DNA from: Actinacidiphila acididurans | GTDB lineage: Bacteria > Actinomycetota > Actinomycetes > Streptomycetales > Streptomycetaceae | Assembly (NCBI RefSeq): GCF_016918855.1 | Contig: NZ_JADKYB010000002.1 | Location: 1-64,000 of the forward strand | DNA length: 64,000 nt | Direction: 5' to 3' | Shown here: in pieces, positions 52,489 through 62,260 of the stretch | Layout: every line of letters begins with the position of its first letter | Numbering within the stretch: the stretch's first letter is position 1 | Notes under the pieces: model-generated | The model's database searches: none | What the model saw: only the letters and a program-made list of their open reading frames with translations | What the model was told of the DNA's origin: nothing | Program-made: the position numbers and the translations under genes

Positions 52489-53043
52489 TCAGAACTGCGC
52501 GGTGTCCAGCTCCATGTCGAACGGCGCCGGCAGCCGGATCGGCGTCCCGAACGGATGGGGGCCTTCCGCGGTGGTGTAGCCGAGCGGGCCAGGGTGCGAG
52601 AAGAGGGTGCTCGTGCGGGACCGGCGGTCGATCAGCAGGTGGAGCGGGGCGCCGTACTCCGCGTACCGCCGGCGCTTGGTGACGCGGTTGGTGTCGCCGT
52701 TGGACTCCGAGGTGACCTCCACGACGAGGAGGGTCTGGTCGGGAGCAAGGGCGGCTGCGCCTTTGGCGAGCTCGCGAGGGACCACGGCAAGGTCCGGCAC
52801 GTACCAGTTGGAGCTTCCCGGCAGATCGAGATTGCCCGAGCCGGCCATGCAACCGAGCCGCCTGACCGCAGGGCCGATCTGTTCCCGTACGGAGTCGGCT
52901 GCGGCCTCGTGGTCCCATGTGGGCGACACCGGTTCGATCACTCCCTCGATGATCTGCACCCGGTCCCCCCGGACGTGCTGAATCGCGTACTTCAATGCCG
53001 TTTCCGGGTCCTCGGCCGCGTAGTAATGCGGCTCAGCGCTCAA
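52489..53043 (-). CDS. Uma2-family (DUF820) PD-(D/E)XK protein
   Basis: A 184-residue protein of the Uma2 family, common in multiple copies in streptomycetes. The nuclease-like core is visible: VPDLAVVP, then LLVVEVTSESN with the Glu of the (D/E)xK motif, and KRRRYAEYGAPLHLLID. The start is a TTG at 53043, supported by GGGAGG five bases upstream; no closer ATG or GTG fits the conserved N-terminus. A nuclease function is suggested by fold only. It is monocistronic as far as can be seen. Confidence 0.8.
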   Translation of the reverse strand: MSAEPHYYAAEDPETALKYAIQHVRGDRVQIIEGVIEPVSPTWDHEAAADSVREQIGPAVRRLGCMAGSGNLDLPGSSNWYVPDLAVVPRELAKGAAALAPDQTLLVVEVTSESNGDTNRVTKRRRYAEYGAPLHLLIDRRSRTSTLFSHPGPLGYTTAEGPHPFGTPIRLPAPFDMELDTAQF

Positions 53044-53153
53044 CGGATCCTCCCTGGGTGATGCCCTGGTCCGATGGTTCCGGTCTACCTCACCGGGCGT
53101 ACACATGGGCGACTTCTCGGGCCGAGATCACTCGTTCGGGAAAACAGCAAAAA

Positions 53154-53193
53154 GCCCCCGTCCGCCGGTACGGGGGACCTGGCGGACGGGGGC
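53154..53193 (-). terminator. Terminator after malic enzyme gene
   Basis: A perfect 13-bp stem, GCCCCCGTCCGCC with its complement and a 14-base loop, is followed on the minus strand by a T-rich run. It lies about 90 bp after the malic enzyme stop. Confidence 0.8.
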
Positions 53194-53284
53194 GACTCGG
53201 GCCGGCGCGCGGCCGGTATGGGTATGAGGCCGCGCGGGGGCCGAGTGTGACACTTTCAGGGTGTGAGGTGGATCACATGGGGGG

Positions 53285-54583
53285 TCAGGCGCGGGCCACG
53301 CCCTCGGCGCGGGCGGCGGCGGCGACCGCGGCGGTCACCGCGGGGCCGACCCGGGGGTCGAAGGGGGAGGGGATGACGCGGTCGGCGGACAGTTCGCCGG
53401 CGACCACCGCGGCCAGGGCCTCGGCGGCGGCCAGTTTCATGCCCTCGGTGATGGCACTGGCCCGCACCTGGAGGGCGCCGGCGAAGATGCCGGGGAAGGC
53501 CAGCACGTTGTTGATCTGGTTGGGGAAGTCGGAGCGGCCGGTGGCGACGACCGCCGCGTACTTGCGGGCGATGTCGGGGTGGATCTCCGGGTTCGGGTTG
53601 GCCATCGCGAAGACGAACGCGCCCGGCGCCATGGTGGCCACCGCCGCCTCCGGCACGGTGCCGCCGCTGACCCCGATGAAGACGTCCGCGCCGGCCATCG
53701 CCGTCTCCAGCGAGCCGGAAAGGCCCGCCTTGTTGGTGTAGCCGGCCAGCATCCGCTTGACCGGGTTGAGGTCCTCCCGCTCGGCGTGCACGACGCCCTT
53801 GCGGTCGGTGACCGCCACGTCCCCGATGCCCGCCTCGACCAGGATCCGCGCGATGGCGACCCCGGCCGCGCCCGCCCCGGAGATCACCGCCCGCAGCTCG
53901 CCCAGCGACCGCCCGGTCAGCGCGCACGCGTTGCGCAGCGCCGCCAGCGTGACCACCGCGGTGCCGTGCTGGTCGTCGTGGAAGACCGGGATGTCCAGCC
54001 GCTCCTTGAGCCGGTCCTCGATCTCGAAGCAGCGCGGCGCCGAGATGTCCTCCAGATTGATCCCGCCGAAGGACGGCGCGAGCCGCACCACCGTCTCCAC
54101 GATCTCGTCCACGTCCGTGCAGTCGAGCGCGATCGGCACCGCGTCCACCCCGCCGAACTGCTTGAAGAGGATCGCCTTGCCCTCCATCACCGGCAGCGAC
54201 GCGCGCGGGCCGATGTCGCCCAGGCCCAGCACGGCCGTGCCGTCGGTGACCACCGCGACCACCTTGGACTTCCAGGTGTACTCGTCGACCAGCTCCGGCT
54301 GTTCGGCGATCGCGGTGCACACCTCGGCCACGCCGGGGGTGTACGCCAGGGACAGGTCCGCCGCGTCGCGCAGCGGCACGGTCGCGGCCACCGCCAGCTT
54401 GCCGCCGCGGTGCAGCGCGAACACGGGCGAGCCGGTATCGCGCGTGGTGGTGTCCTGCTCGGTATGTCCGGTCCGGGTGGAATTCATGGAATCCGTTGAC
54501 TGCGCGCTTTGCGTGGGCTGTTCCGCTTGCGCGGACTGTACGGTGTGCGCGGGCTGTGAGGATTGCACGATCTCCGTTGCCAC
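53285..54583 (-). CDS. Malic enzyme (NAD(P)-dependent malate oxidoreductase)
   Basis: A 432-residue malic enzyme converting malate to pyruvate and CO2. Motifs include YTPGVAEVC, the catalytic Tyr region, [54 protein letters not shown] with metal ligands, and the Rossmann loop GAGAAGVA. The first ~45 residues are a low-complexity Gln/Ser/Thr segment; the GTG at 54583 follows AAGGGG, while an internal ATG at 54487 would remove most of it. Cofactor preference is not obvious. It is monocistronic with a strong terminator. Confidence 0.92.
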   Translation of the reverse strand: MATEIVQSSQPAHTVQSAQAEQPTQSAQSTDSMNSTRTGHTEQDTTTRDTGSPVFALHRGGKLAVAATVPLRDAADLSLAYTPGVAEVCTAIAEQPELVDEYTWKSKVVAVVTDGTAVLGLGDIGPRASLPVMEGKAILFKQFGGVDAVPIALDCTDVDEIVETVVRLAPSFGGINLEDISAPRCFEIEDRLKERLDIPVFHDDQHGTAVVTLAALRNACALTGRSLGELRAVISGAGAAGVAIARILVEAGIGDVAVTDRKGVVHAEREDLNPVKRMLAGYTNKAGLSGSLETAMAGADVFIGVSGGTVPEAAVATMAPGAFVFAMANPNPEIHPDIARKYAAVVATGRSDFPNQINNVLAFPGIFAGALQVRASAITEGMKLAAAEALAAVVAGELSADRVIPSPFDPRVGPAVTAAVAAAARAEGVARA

Positions 54584-55012
54584 GTGAAGACCCCTTCGCG
54601 GGAATTGAGGGAACACTCCACCCCGGGACGGGAGGAGTGGGAGTTCGGCGCCGCGCTGCCGGCCGGTGATGGTGGATACGGCGACAGCCGACGCCGGGGC
54701 ACGCCGCACCAGCGCGCCCCGGGGTCCCTGATGAGGGACGAGGGCTTGTACTGCCGGAAAGCCGATTGCGAGCCGTTTCCGGGTTTCCACTGCCGAATGT
54801 GGTTCACAGGGCGCGTCCTCACCGTGACCCGGTCGTGGTCTGCCGGTCCGGTGAGCGCCCGGGGATCGCCCGTTATCCGATTTTGACACAACGGCGACCC
54901 TGACCGGGCCTGTCCGGATGGCAAGATGCACAGATCACTCACGGTGGCGGCACTCGAAGGCGTGTGCGCAGGCCCCCGCAGAAGGACCCTGACCTCGCAG
55001 GAGGAAGCAGCG
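54584..55012. other. 429-bp divergent control region, no gene seen
   Basis: The gap between the malic enzyme and the amino-acid transporter operon contains a TTGACA (54883-54888) without a convincing -10 box. It also holds an inverted repeat CACTCC/GGAGTG near 54615-54640 next to the malic enzyme. I see no coding frame with plausible start and composition. Confidence 0.4.
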
Positions 55013-55999
55013 ATGCCCGCTTGTACGACCAGGCGCTCGACCGCCCTGACCCGTCTCACCGCGGTCGCCGCCGTCGCGGTCGCCGGCACCCTGGTGCTCA
55101 CCGGGTGCGGCGATCAGACCAAGAAGGACTCTTCGAGCAGCGGTTCCTCCTCCTCGGCCACCGCGTCGTCCGGCAGCACTGCCGGTACCGGCAACAGCGC
55201 GGGCGCCGCTCCGCTGTTCGCCAAGCTGCCCAAGAAGTACCAGGACGCCGGCGTGATCAAGGTCGGCACCGACGCCTCGTACGCCCCGATGGAGCAGACC
55301 GAGAACGGCAAGATCGTCGGCATCGACCCGGACCTCGGTGACGCTCTGTCCAAGCAGCTCGGCGTGAAGTTCGAGTTCACCAATGGACAGTTCGACGGCC
55401 TGATCACCTCGCTCTACACCGGCCGCGAGGACATCGTGATGTCGGCCATGAGCGACACCAAGGCCCGCCAGCAGGGCCTGGACGACAAGGGCAAGAAGGT
55501 CGGCAAGGGCGTCGACTTCGTCGACTACTACATGTCCGGTTCCTCCCTGCTGGTCAAGAAGGGCAACCCCAAGGGCGTCAAGACGCTGGCCGACCTGTGC
55601 GGGCAGACCGTGGCGGTGCAGCGAGGCACGATCTACGAGGACGCGTTCAAGCAGCAGAAAACTGCCTGCGGCAGCAAGGGCCTGACCATCGAGTCCTTCG
55701 ACACCGACACCGAGGCGCAGACCCGGGTCAAGGCCGGCGGCGCGGTCGCCGACCTCAACGACACGCCGGTGGCCGCCTACATCGCCCAGAAGTCCGGCGG
55801 CGCCTTCGAGGTGGCCGGCTCCCCGGCCGACGCCGGCCCGTTCGGCATCGCCGTGGACAAGAGCAACAGCCAGCTCCGCGACGCCCTCCAGCAGGCCATG
55901 CAGGCGATCATCGCGGACGGCAGCTACGCCCAGGTGCTCCAGAAGTGGAACGCGAACGTCGGCGCCCTCACCACGGTCAAGATCAACGGCGGCTCGTGA
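55013..55999 (+). CDS. Amino-acid ABC transporter binding lipoprotein
   Basis: A 328-residue family 3 solute-binding protein. The signal ends in the lipobox LTGC, with lipidated Cys32, followed by a long Ser/Thr/Ala/Gly linker. The fold begins at VIKVGTDASYAPMEQ and includes NGQFDGLITSLYTGREDIVMSAMSDT, typical of polar amino-acid binders. The ATG at 55013 has GGAGGA six bases upstream. It is first of a three-gene operon with a permease and an ATPase. The exact amino acid is not determined. Confidence 0.92.
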   Translation: MPACTTRRSTALTRLTAVAAVAVAGTLVLTGCGDQTKKDSSSSGSSSSATASSGSTAGTGNSAGAAPLFAKLPKKYQDAGVIKVGTDASYAPMEQTENGKIVGIDPDLGDALSKQLGVKFEFTNGQFDGLITSLYTGREDIVMSAMSDTKARQQGLDDKGKKVGKGVDFVDYYMSGSSLLVKKGNPKGVKTLADLCGQTVAVQRGTIYEDAFKQQKTACGSKGLTIESFDTDTEAQTRVKAGGAVADLNDTPVAAYIAQKSGGAFEVAGSPADAGPFGIAVDKSNSQLRDALQQAMQAIIADGSYAQVLQKWNANVGALTTVKINGGS

Positions 56000-56000
56000 C

Positions 56001-57023
56001 GTGACGGAGAACTTCGAGAAGGAGCCGGTCGACACTCCCGCGACCGGCTCCCCGGAAGCGGAAGTCCCGGCGACCCCGGCGACTGCGGACACTGCGCCGA
56101 CCTCGGCCGCCCCCGCGGTGGCCGCGGCGCCGGCCGCCGCCCCGTACGAACCCATCCGCGCCATTCCGGTACGCCACTACGGCCGCTGGATCAGCGCGGT
56201 GATCGTGGTGGCGCTGCTGGCCGCGCTGGCCTACGGCTTCTCCCAGGGCGACATCATCTGGGGCACGGTCGGCGACAAGCTGTTCGACAAGACCATCGTG
56301 CAGGGCGCCTGGCACACCATTCTCATCTCGGTGTGCGCCATGCTGATGGGCGTGGTGCTGGGCCTCGTGCTGGCCGTCATGCGGCTGTCGAACAACCCGG
56401 TGACCAGCTCGGTGGCCTGGCTCTACATCTGGTTCTTCCGCGGCACCCCGGTGTACGTGCAGCTGCTGATGTGGTTCAACCTCTCGTTGATCTTCCCCGT
56501 GATCAACCTGATGCCGCTGTACAAGAACAACACCGTCGCGATCATGACCCCCTTCGTGGCCGCCCTGCTGGGCCTCGGCCTCAACGAGGGCGCGTACATG
56601 GCGGAGATCGTCCGGGCCGGCATCCAGTCGGTCGACCTCGGCCAGACCGAGGCGGCGCACGCGCTGGGCATGACGGGCTCGCGGACCATGCGCCGGATCG
56701 TGATGCCGCAGGCCATGCGGCTGATCGTCCCGCCGACCGGCAATGAGTTCATCAACATGCTGAAGACCTCCTCGCTGGTGTCGGTGGTGCAGTACACCGA
56801 ACTGCTGCGCGCCGCGTCGAACATCGGCAGCGACACGACGGCCATCATGGAGATGTACTTCGTCGCCTGCATCTGGTACCTCGCGATCACCAGCGTGTTC
56901 AGCGTCGGCCAGTACTACATGGAGCGCTACTACGCCCGCGGCTCGCAGCGGTCGCTGCCGCCCACCCCGTGGCAGAAGGTCCGGGCGAACCTGACCACCG
57001 TGCGCCGACCGAAGGTGGCCTGA
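56001..57023 (+). CDS. Amino-acid ABC transporter permease
   Basis: A 340-residue HisM/GlnP-type permease. An unusual N-terminus of about 50 residues of Ala/Pro/Thr/Glu precedes five to six helices. The family signature [17 protein letters not shown] and the EAA loop [24 protein letters not shown] (near residues 213-236) are clear. The GTG at 56001 lies one base after the stop of the binding-protein gene. The stop overlaps the ATPase start in TGATG. Confidence 0.93.
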   Translation: MTENFEKEPVDTPATGSPEAEVPATPATADTAPTSAAPAVAAAPAAAPYEPIRAIPVRHYGRWISAVIVVALLAALAYGFSQGDIIWGTVGDKLFDKTIVQGAWHTILISVCAMLMGVVLGLVLAVMRLSNNPVTSSVAWLYIWFFRGTPVYVQLLMWFNLSLIFPVINLMPLYKNNTVAIMTPFVAALLGLGLNEGAYMAEIVRAGIQSVDLGQTEAAHALGMTGSRTMRRIVMPQAMRLIVPPTGNEFINMLKTSSLVSVVQYTELLRAASNIGSDTTAIMEMYFVACIWYLAITSVFSVGQYYMERYYARGSQRSLPPTPWQKVRANLTTVRRPKVA

Positions 57024-57808
57024 TGAGCGCGACGAACGCGAAGAGCGCGCAGCCGATGGTGAAGGCCGAGGCCGTCCACAAGTCGTTCGGGCTCGCGCAC
57101 ATCCTCAAGGGCATCGACCTGGAGGTGGCCCCGCGCGAGGTGTTCTGCCTGATCGGCCCGTCCGGCTCGGGCAAGTCCACCTTCCTGCGCTGCATCAACC
57201 ACCTGGAGAAGATCAACTCCGGGCGGCTGTGGGTGGACGGCGAACTGGTCGGCTACCGGCAGCGCGGGGACCGGCTGTACGAGCTGAAGGACCGTGAGGT
57301 CGCCGCCAAGCGGCGGGACATCGGGATGGTCTTCCAGCGGTTCAACCTGTTCCCGCACATGACGGCGCTGGAGAACGTCATGGAGGCGCCGGTCCAGGTC
57401 AAGCGGGAGAGCAAGGCGGTGGCCCGGGAGCGGGCCGCCAAGCTGCTGGACCGGGTGGGCCTGGCGGACAAGGCGGAGCACTACCCCGCCCAGCTCTCCG
57501 GCGGCCAGCAGCAGCGGGTGGCCATCGCCCGGGCACTGGCCATGGAGCCCAAGCTGATGCTCTTCGACGAGCCCACCTCGGCCCTCGACCCCGAACTCGT
57601 CGGCGACGTGCTCGACGTCATGCGGGGCCTGGCCGAGGACGGCATGACCATGGTCGTGGTCACCCACGAGATGGGCTTCGCCCGCGAGGTCGGCGACGCG
57701 CTGGTCTTCATGGACGACGGTGTGGTCGTCGAGTCCGGCCACCCCCGGGACGTCCTGACCAACCCGCGGCACGACCGCACCAAGGCCTTCCTGTCCAAGG
57801 TGCTGTGA
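57023..57808 (+). CDS. Amino-acid ABC transporter ATP-binding protein
   Basis: A 261-residue GlnQ/HisP-type ATPase. Walker A is GPSGSGKST (45-53), the Q-loop [11 protein letters not shown], the signature LSGGQQQR, Walker B LMLFDEP and the H-loop [13 protein letters not shown]-type insertions between Walker A and the Q-loop are normal. It powers uptake with the two preceding gene products at the inner membrane. The start ATG at 57023 overlaps the permease stop by one base. Confidence 0.95.
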   Translation: MSATNAKSAQPMVKAEAVHKSFGLAHILKGIDLEVAPREVFCLIGPSGSGKSTFLRCINHLEKINSGRLWVDGELVGYRQRGDRLYELKDREVAAKRRDIGMVFQRFNLFPHMTALENVMEAPVQVKRESKAVARERAAKLLDRVGLADKAEHYPAQLSGGQQQRVAIARALAMEPKLMLFDEPTSALDPELVGDVLDVMRGLAEDGMTMVVVTHEMGFAREVGDALVFMDDGVVVESGHPRDVLTNPRHDRTKAFLSKVL

Positions 57809-58026
57809 CGACCCGCACCACCCGCATGACCTGCACCACGGCGTGACCCGCACGAAGGGCACGGGCCCGCACCCCGTGCCCTCGGCCGTACGACACCTGC
57901 CGTCGGCCGGCCCCCGCTCCGTACCACTGTGTAATACCCTGAATGCGAGTCCGTCTGTTACGCCCGCCGCTTTCCCGGGCCGGGCGGGCTCCGGACCGCA
58001 CCCAGTGCACCGAGTGAGGACCACAA

Positions 58027-58653
58027 GTGGAACTGGCTTATTACGCGGACTACGCCGTGCGCCTGGTGAACAGCGAGGAACCCGATCGCGGCACCGACGC
58101 GCTGACCGGCGTCGACGCCGTACGGGAGCTGTTCGGGCCCGGCGCGCACGCCGCGGCCCGCGCGGTGGAGGCGGACGTGCCCCGGCTGCGCGCGGTGCGC
58201 ACCCGGCTGCGCGGCGTCTTCGAGGCCGCGGACGAGGGCGACGAGACCCGGGCGGTGAGCCTGCTCAACGCCCTGCTGCTGGAGTTCCCGGTCAGCCCGC
58301 AGGTCTCCGGCCACGACCCGGGCGACGGCGGCCGCCCCGCCTGGCACCTGCACCTGGCCGAGCAGGCCGCCAGCGCCACCGCCGGCTGGTCGGCCACCGC
58401 CTGCATGGGCCTGGCCGTCCAGCTCACCTCGCTCGGGGTGGACCGGCTCGGCATCTGCCAGGCCACCCCGTGCCGCAACGCCTACGTGGACACCTCGACC
58501 AACCGGTCGCGCCGCTACTGCTCCGACCGGTGCGCCACCCGGGCGAATGTCGCCGCCTACCGGGCCCGCAAACGCCTGGAGAGCGAGCGGTCCGGGCGCA
58601 ACGGCCGTACGCACGAGGTCACCCAGGAGGCCGCCCCGGCCACGGAGCGCTGA
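58027..58653 (+). CDS. CGNR zinc-finger domain protein
   Basis: A 208-residue protein. The N-terminal ~130 residues are the helical ABATE domain (ELAYYADYAVRLVNSEEP). The C-terminal zinc finger is CQATPCRNAYVDTSTNRSRRYCSDRCATRANVAAYR, the CGNR motif family with four cysteines and the typical RANV end. Such proteins are presumed transcription factors with an N-terminal ligand domain. The start is the GTG at 58027. The last 97 bp overlap the convergent signal-peptidase gene. Confidence 0.85.
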   Translation: MELAYYADYAVRLVNSEEPDRGTDALTGVDAVRELFGPGAHAAARAVEADVPRLRAVRTRLRGVFEAADEGDETRAVSLLNALLLEFPVSPQVSGHDPGDGGRPAWHLHLAEQAASATAGWSATACMGLAVQLTSLGVDRLGICQATPCRNAYVDTSTNRSRRYCSDRCATRANVAAYRARKRLESERSGRNGRTHEVTQEAAPATER

Positions 58654-58982
58654 AGCTCGCCCGGGGGCCGGAACCGCGCCCGGGCTCTGGCCAGCACCAG
58701 CTCGTCGGGGACGGTGCCGAAGTCCCGGCTGTCGTTCTCCACGAACGCGTTGTCACCGAGCACCCACCACCCCCCGTCGCGGCGCTCCACCGCCCGTTTG
58801 ACGATCAGCAGGTCCTGCTGGAGCGGATGGCGCATCACCACGACGTCCCCCTCCCGCACCTGCTCGGCGCCGCTGCTGATCCGCTGGATCAGCAGCCAGT
58901 CCCCGTGCAGCAGCGTGGGTGCCATTGACGGACCGGTGACTTCCACGACCTGCCACGAAAACCGGGCCCCCTGCTCACGCAT
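58557..58982 (-). CDS. sodX: Nickel superoxide dismutase maturation protease SodX
   Basis: A 141-residue S26-type (signal peptidase-like) protease. The catalytic Ser19 is in TGPSMAPTLLHGD and the general base Lys62 in LLIVKRAVER; WWVLGDNAFVENDSRDFG is box E. Unlike export signal peptidases it has no membrane anchor, as expected for the cytoplasmic enzyme that removes the SodN propeptide to free His1. The ATG at 58982 is used. It is divergent from sodN, 141 bp apart. The C-terminal ~32 residues overlap the CGNR gene in antisense. Confidence 0.9.
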   Translation of the reverse strand: MREQGARFSWQVVEVTGPSMAPTLLHGDWLLIQRISSGAEQVREGDVVVMRHPLQQDLLIVKRAVERRDGGWWVLGDNAFVENDSRDFGTVPDELVLARARARFRPPGELQRSVAGAASWVTSCVRPLRPDRSLSRRLRAR

Positions 58983-59123
58983 CCTTGCGCCTCCTGGTTC
59001 GCTCGTCCGCCAGCCCCAGGGTGACACCAGACTTTTGCCCTAAGCCACCTGGGGCACCCGAGAAAACGACTCGTCCAGGGAGTAATGTCCCACCTGGAAG
59101 ACGATCACGAGGAAGGACGGCTG

Positions 59124-59519
59124 ATGTTCACTCGCCTGTTCTCGCCCAGGGTTAAGGTAAGCGCCCACTGCGACCTGCCCTGCGGCGTCTACGACCCGGC
59201 CCAGGCCCGCATCGAGGCGGAGTCGGTCAAGGCCGTGCAGGAGAAGTACCAGGCCAACGAGGACGCGGACTTCCGCACCCGGGCCATCGTCATCAAGGAG
59301 CAGCGCGCGGAGCTCGCCAAGCACCACGTCTCGGTGCTGTGGAGCGACTACTTCAAGCCGCCGCACTTCGAGAAGTACCCGCAGCTCCACCAGCTCGTCA
59401 ACGACACCCTCAAGGCGCTCAGCGCGGCCAAGGCCAGCAACGACCCGGCCACCGGCCAGAAGGCGCTGGAGCTGATCGCCGAGATCGACAAGATCTTCTG
59501 GGAGACCAAGCAGGCCTGA
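59124..59519 (+). CDS. sodN: Nickel superoxide dismutase
   Basis: A 131-residue NiSOD precursor. Fourteen residues (MFTRLFSPRVKVSA) form the propeptide; mature protein starts at His15 with the nickel hook HCDLPCGVYDPAQ, giving ligands His1, Cys2 and Cys6. A four-helix bundle follows with the family's HHVSVLWSDYFKPPHFEK. It dismutates superoxide in the cytoplasm as a homohexamer. The ATG at 59124 has GGAAGGA seven bases upstream. SodX, needed for cleavage, is encoded divergently next door. Confidence 0.97.
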   Translation: MFTRLFSPRVKVSAHCDLPCGVYDPAQARIEAESVKAVQEKYQANEDADFRTRAIVIKEQRAELAKHHVSVLWSDYFKPPHFEKYPQLHQLVNDTLKALSAAKASNDPATGQKALELIAEIDKIFWETKQA

Positions 59520-59567
59520 CCCGGCCCTGCTCCGGTCGCCCCGGCCGCACGCTTCACCGTTCCGCCC

Positions 59568-59596
59568 GCCCCGCGGTGTGACTCACACCGCGGGGC
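59568..59596 (+). terminator. Terminator after sodN
   Basis: A perfect 13-bp stem, GCCCCGCGGTGTG with its complement and a three-base ACT loop, lies 48 bp after the sodN stop. Confidence 0.85.
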
Positions 59597-59634
59597 GGTT
59601 CCGTCCCCACCCGTACGGCCCATAGGGTTCGGCC

Positions 59635-60597
59635 ATGTTTTCCGTATACGCCGCGCGTTTCGATGCCGAGCACCCGCTGAGCGGACTTGAGCTGGGGGAG
59701 CGGCCCGCGCCGGAACGGCGCCAGAACTGGACCACGGTCACCGTCAAGGCGGCCTCCCTCAACCACCACGACCTGTGGACGCTGCGCGGGGTGGGGCTGG
59801 GCGAGGAGAGCCTGCCGATGATCCTCGGCTGCGACGCCGCCGGCCTGGACGAGGACGGCAACGAGGTCGTCGTCCACACGGTGATCGGGCAGAGCGGGCA
59901 CGGGGTGGGCCCGCGCGAGCGGCGGTCCATCCTCACCGAGCGCTACCAGGGCACCTTCGCCGAGCAGGTCACCGTGCCGACCTGGAACGTGCTGCCCAAG
60001 CCCAAGGAGCTGTCCTTCGAGGAAGCGGCCTGCCTGCCCACCGCCTGGCTGACCGCCTACCGGATGCTGTTCACCAACGCCGGGGTACGGCCGGGCGACT
60101 CGGTGCTGGTGCAGGGCGCCGGCGGCGGGGTGGCCACCGCGGCGATCGTGCTCGGCAAGGCCGGCGGCCTGAAGGTCTACGCCACCAGCCGCGACGCGAG
60201 CAAGCGGGAGCGGGCGCTGGCCCTGGGCGCGCACGCCGTCCTCGAGCCCGGCGAGCGGCTGCCCGAGCGGGTGGACGCGGTGATCGAGACCGTGGGCGCG
60301 GCCACCTGGTCGCACTCGGTGAAGTCGCTGCGCCCCGGCGGCACCGTGGTGATCTGCGGTGCCACCAGCGGCTACAGCCCCAAGGCGGCCGAACTCAACC
60401 GGATCTTCTTCCTGGAGCTCAAGGTGGTCGGCTCGACCCTCGGCTCCAAGGACGAGCTCGCCGACCTGCTGTCCTTCTGCGCCCTGACCGGGGTGCGGCC
60501 GGTGATCGACACGGTGCTGCCGCTGGACCGGGCCCGGGAGGGCTTCGAAGTGATGGAGAAGGGCTCGCAGTTCGGCAAGGTCGTCTTCACCGTCTAG
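59635..60597 (+). CDS. Zinc-binding-type (MDR) alcohol dehydrogenase / quinone oxidoreductase
   Basis: A 320-residue medium-chain dehydrogenase. The catalytic domain has SLNHHDLWTLRGVG and LGCDAAG, the coenzyme domain the loop VLVQGAGGGVATAA with the Gly-rich NAD(P) motif, and the end FEVMEKGSQFGKVVFTV is typical. The four-Cys structural zinc loop is absent, so it belongs nearer the quinone-oxidoreductase branch. The ATG at 59635 is used. The substrate is unknown. It follows the sodN terminator. Confidence 0.88.
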   Translation: MFSVYAARFDAEHPLSGLELGERPAPERRQNWTTVTVKAASLNHHDLWTLRGVGLGEESLPMILGCDAAGLDEDGNEVVVHTVIGQSGHGVGPRERRSILTERYQGTFAEQVTVPTWNVLPKPKELSFEEAACLPTAWLTAYRMLFTNAGVRPGDSVLVQGAGGGVATAAIVLGKAGGLKVYATSRDASKRERALALGAHAVLEPGERLPERVDAVIETVGAATWSHSVKSLRPGGTVVICGATSGYSPKAAELNRIFFLELKVVGSTLGSKDELADLLSFCALTGVRPVIDTVLPLDRAREGFEVMEKGSQFGKVVFTV

Positions 60598-60603
60598 GTT
60601 TCT

Positions 60604-61647
60604 TCAGCGTGCGGGCGACGGCGCGGGCGAGCGGCCGGGCAACTGGCCCGGGCGGTCGACGATGCCGGTCGCCTTGCGCGTGTACGTCACGTTGGCGCGC
60701 GGGACGAGCGCGTACTGCGTACGCGATCCGAGATAGGCGTACGTCTTCGGGTCCAGGATCAGGAGTTCGCTGACCTGGGGCCCCAGCAGGAACGAGATGC
60801 CCACTCCCGGTCGGCCCAGCGCGTCCTTCACCGGACCGCCGGACAGCCGGGCCCCCGGGACCAGGGCCAGCGCGCGGTAGAGGGCGGCGCTGACGTGCGG
60901 CGGGATGGCCGGGACCGTCTCCAGGAGGATCAGGATGGTGCGGGCCGGGGGAGTCGGGGGGGTAACGATACCGATTTTGATCACCTTGCCGTCCTTGCCG
61001 CGCTTCAACTCGCCCATCGGGATCCGGTTGGCGAAGAACGGATCGGTCTGAAGCTCTTTCAGCAGCGCGTGCGGCTCGGTGGGCAGCGCGGACAGCTTCC
61101 GGTACGTCGTGCGGAGATCGCTGGTGAAGTCGACGGGCCGCCCCTCCCGCGAGAGCATGACGGCGTCGACGAAGACCTTGCCGTTGGTGCCGTCCTGGTG
61201 CGCGAAGTACTTTCCGTCGCCGCGGAACCACCGCGTCTCGGTCGTACAAGTGGGCTGACAGACGACGTCGCTCTCGTACAACCATTGCCGCGGGCCCGGC
61301 ACCGGCTGCCGGGTGGCCTGCGCCGTGCGCGCCGCGGCGGCCAGGACCGTCTGGACGGTCTGCGTGCCGGGGCCGCCGTCGGCCGCCCCGCCGGGTCCGG
61401 CCCCGCGCGGCAAGAAGGTGAGGACGCCCGCGGCGACCGCGGCGGCGGTCGCCCCTGCGACGAGGCCGCGCCGCAGGGCCCGGCTGCGGGGGAACCAGAT
61501 ACGCGGGAAGCGGTCCGGAGCCGGTGCCGTCTCGGCCCTCGCCGCGGCCATCAGCCGCCAGCGGCCGGCGGCCAGTTGCGAGGTGTCCGCGGCGGGCGCG
61601 TCGGCACGCAGTGCGCGCAGCGCGGTCAGTTCGGTCGGCTCAGCCAC
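60604..61647 (-). CDS. CU044_5270-family membrane protein (sigma-factor partner)
   Basis: A 347-residue protein with a cytosolic N-terminus of about 58 residues, one membrane helix (~61-80, LVAGATAAAVAAGVLTFLP) and an exported beta-rich domain (QWLYESDVVCQPTCTTETRWF with two cysteines; LILDPKTYAYLGSRTQYAL). It belongs to the CU044_5270 family, nearly always encoded after an ECF sigma factor in actinobacteria. That context suggests an anti-sigma or sensor role, though no classical ZAS motif is seen. The GTG at 61647 overlaps the sigma gene by eight bases. Confidence 0.85.
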   Translation of the reverse strand: MAEPTELTALRALRADAPAADTSQLAAGRWRLMAAARAETAPAPDRFPRIWFPRSRALRRGLVAGATAAAVAAGVLTFLPRGAGPGGAADGGPGTQTVQTVLAAAARTAQATRQPVPGPRQWLYESDVVCQPTCTTETRWFRGDGKYFAHQDGTNGKVFVDAVMLSREGRPVDFTSDLRTTYRKLSALPTEPHALLKELQTDPFFANRIPMGELKRGKDGKVIKIGIVTPPTPPARTILILLETVPAIPPHVSAALYRALALVPGARLSGGPVKDALGRPGVGISFLLGPQVSELLILDPKTYAYLGSRTQYALVPRANVTYTRKATGIVDRPGQLPGRSPAPSPAR

Positions 61648-62260
61648 GGTCGGTCTCCTGCGCGTCGTCGTCGGTCAGGGTGGGGTTGACGCCGCCCAGG
61701 GCGGCGCGCATCTTCGTACGGGCCCGGTTCAGCCGGGAGCGGACGGTGCCGAGCGGGATCGCGAGGGCGGCCGCCACCTCCTCGTACGAGAAGTCGGCCC
61801 AGGCGATCAGCAGCAGCACGTGCCGGTCGCGGTCGTTGAGGCCGCGCAGCGCGGCGGCCAGCGCGGCCCCCGAGGCTGCCGCGGCGACCTGCGTGTCGAC
61901 CGTGTCGGACCAGGACTGGGCGACCGGGTCGACGCCCGTCCGCGCCAGCGCCCGGTAGGCCCGCAGCTCGGACCGGCGGTGCCTGCTGATGAGGTTCGCG
62001 GCGATGCCGTACAGCCAGGGCCTGGCCTCGGACCGGCTGGTGTCGTACCGGTGACGCTGCTGAAAGGCGATCAGGAAGGTCTCGCCGACCACGTCCTCGG
62101 CCAGACCCGCGCCGAGCCGGCGCAGCACATACCGGTGCAGGCCGCCGGCATGCCGGTCGTACAGCTCGGCGAACGCCTCGGGTTCCGCAAGCGACCTGAC
62201 GATCAGTTCGGCGTCATCGCCTTGCGCCGCCCTCGGTGGGTGCCCGATGGGGACGATCAC
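61640..62260 (-). CDS. ECF RNA polymerase sigma factor
   Basis: A 206-residue sigma-70 family ECF factor. Region 2 is FAELYDRHAGGLHRYVLRRLG...EDVVGETFLIAFQQRHRYD with RPWLYGIAANLISRHRRS, and region 4 is DRHVLLLIAWADFSYEEVAAALAIPLGTVRSRLNRART. The GTG at 62260 follows GGAG by five bases. Target promoters are unknown. It overlaps its membrane partner gene by eight bases, so both are made together. Confidence 0.9.
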   Translation of the reverse strand: MIVPIGHPPRAAQGDDAELIVRSLAEPEAFAELYDRHAGGLHRYVLRRLGAGLAEDVVGETFLIAFQQRHRYDTSRSEARPWLYGIAANLISRHRRSELRAYRALARTGVDPVAQSWSDTVDTQVAAAASGAALAAALRGLNDRDRHVLLLIAWADFSYEEVAAALAIPLGTVRSRLNRARTKMRAALGGVNPTLTDDDAQETDRG

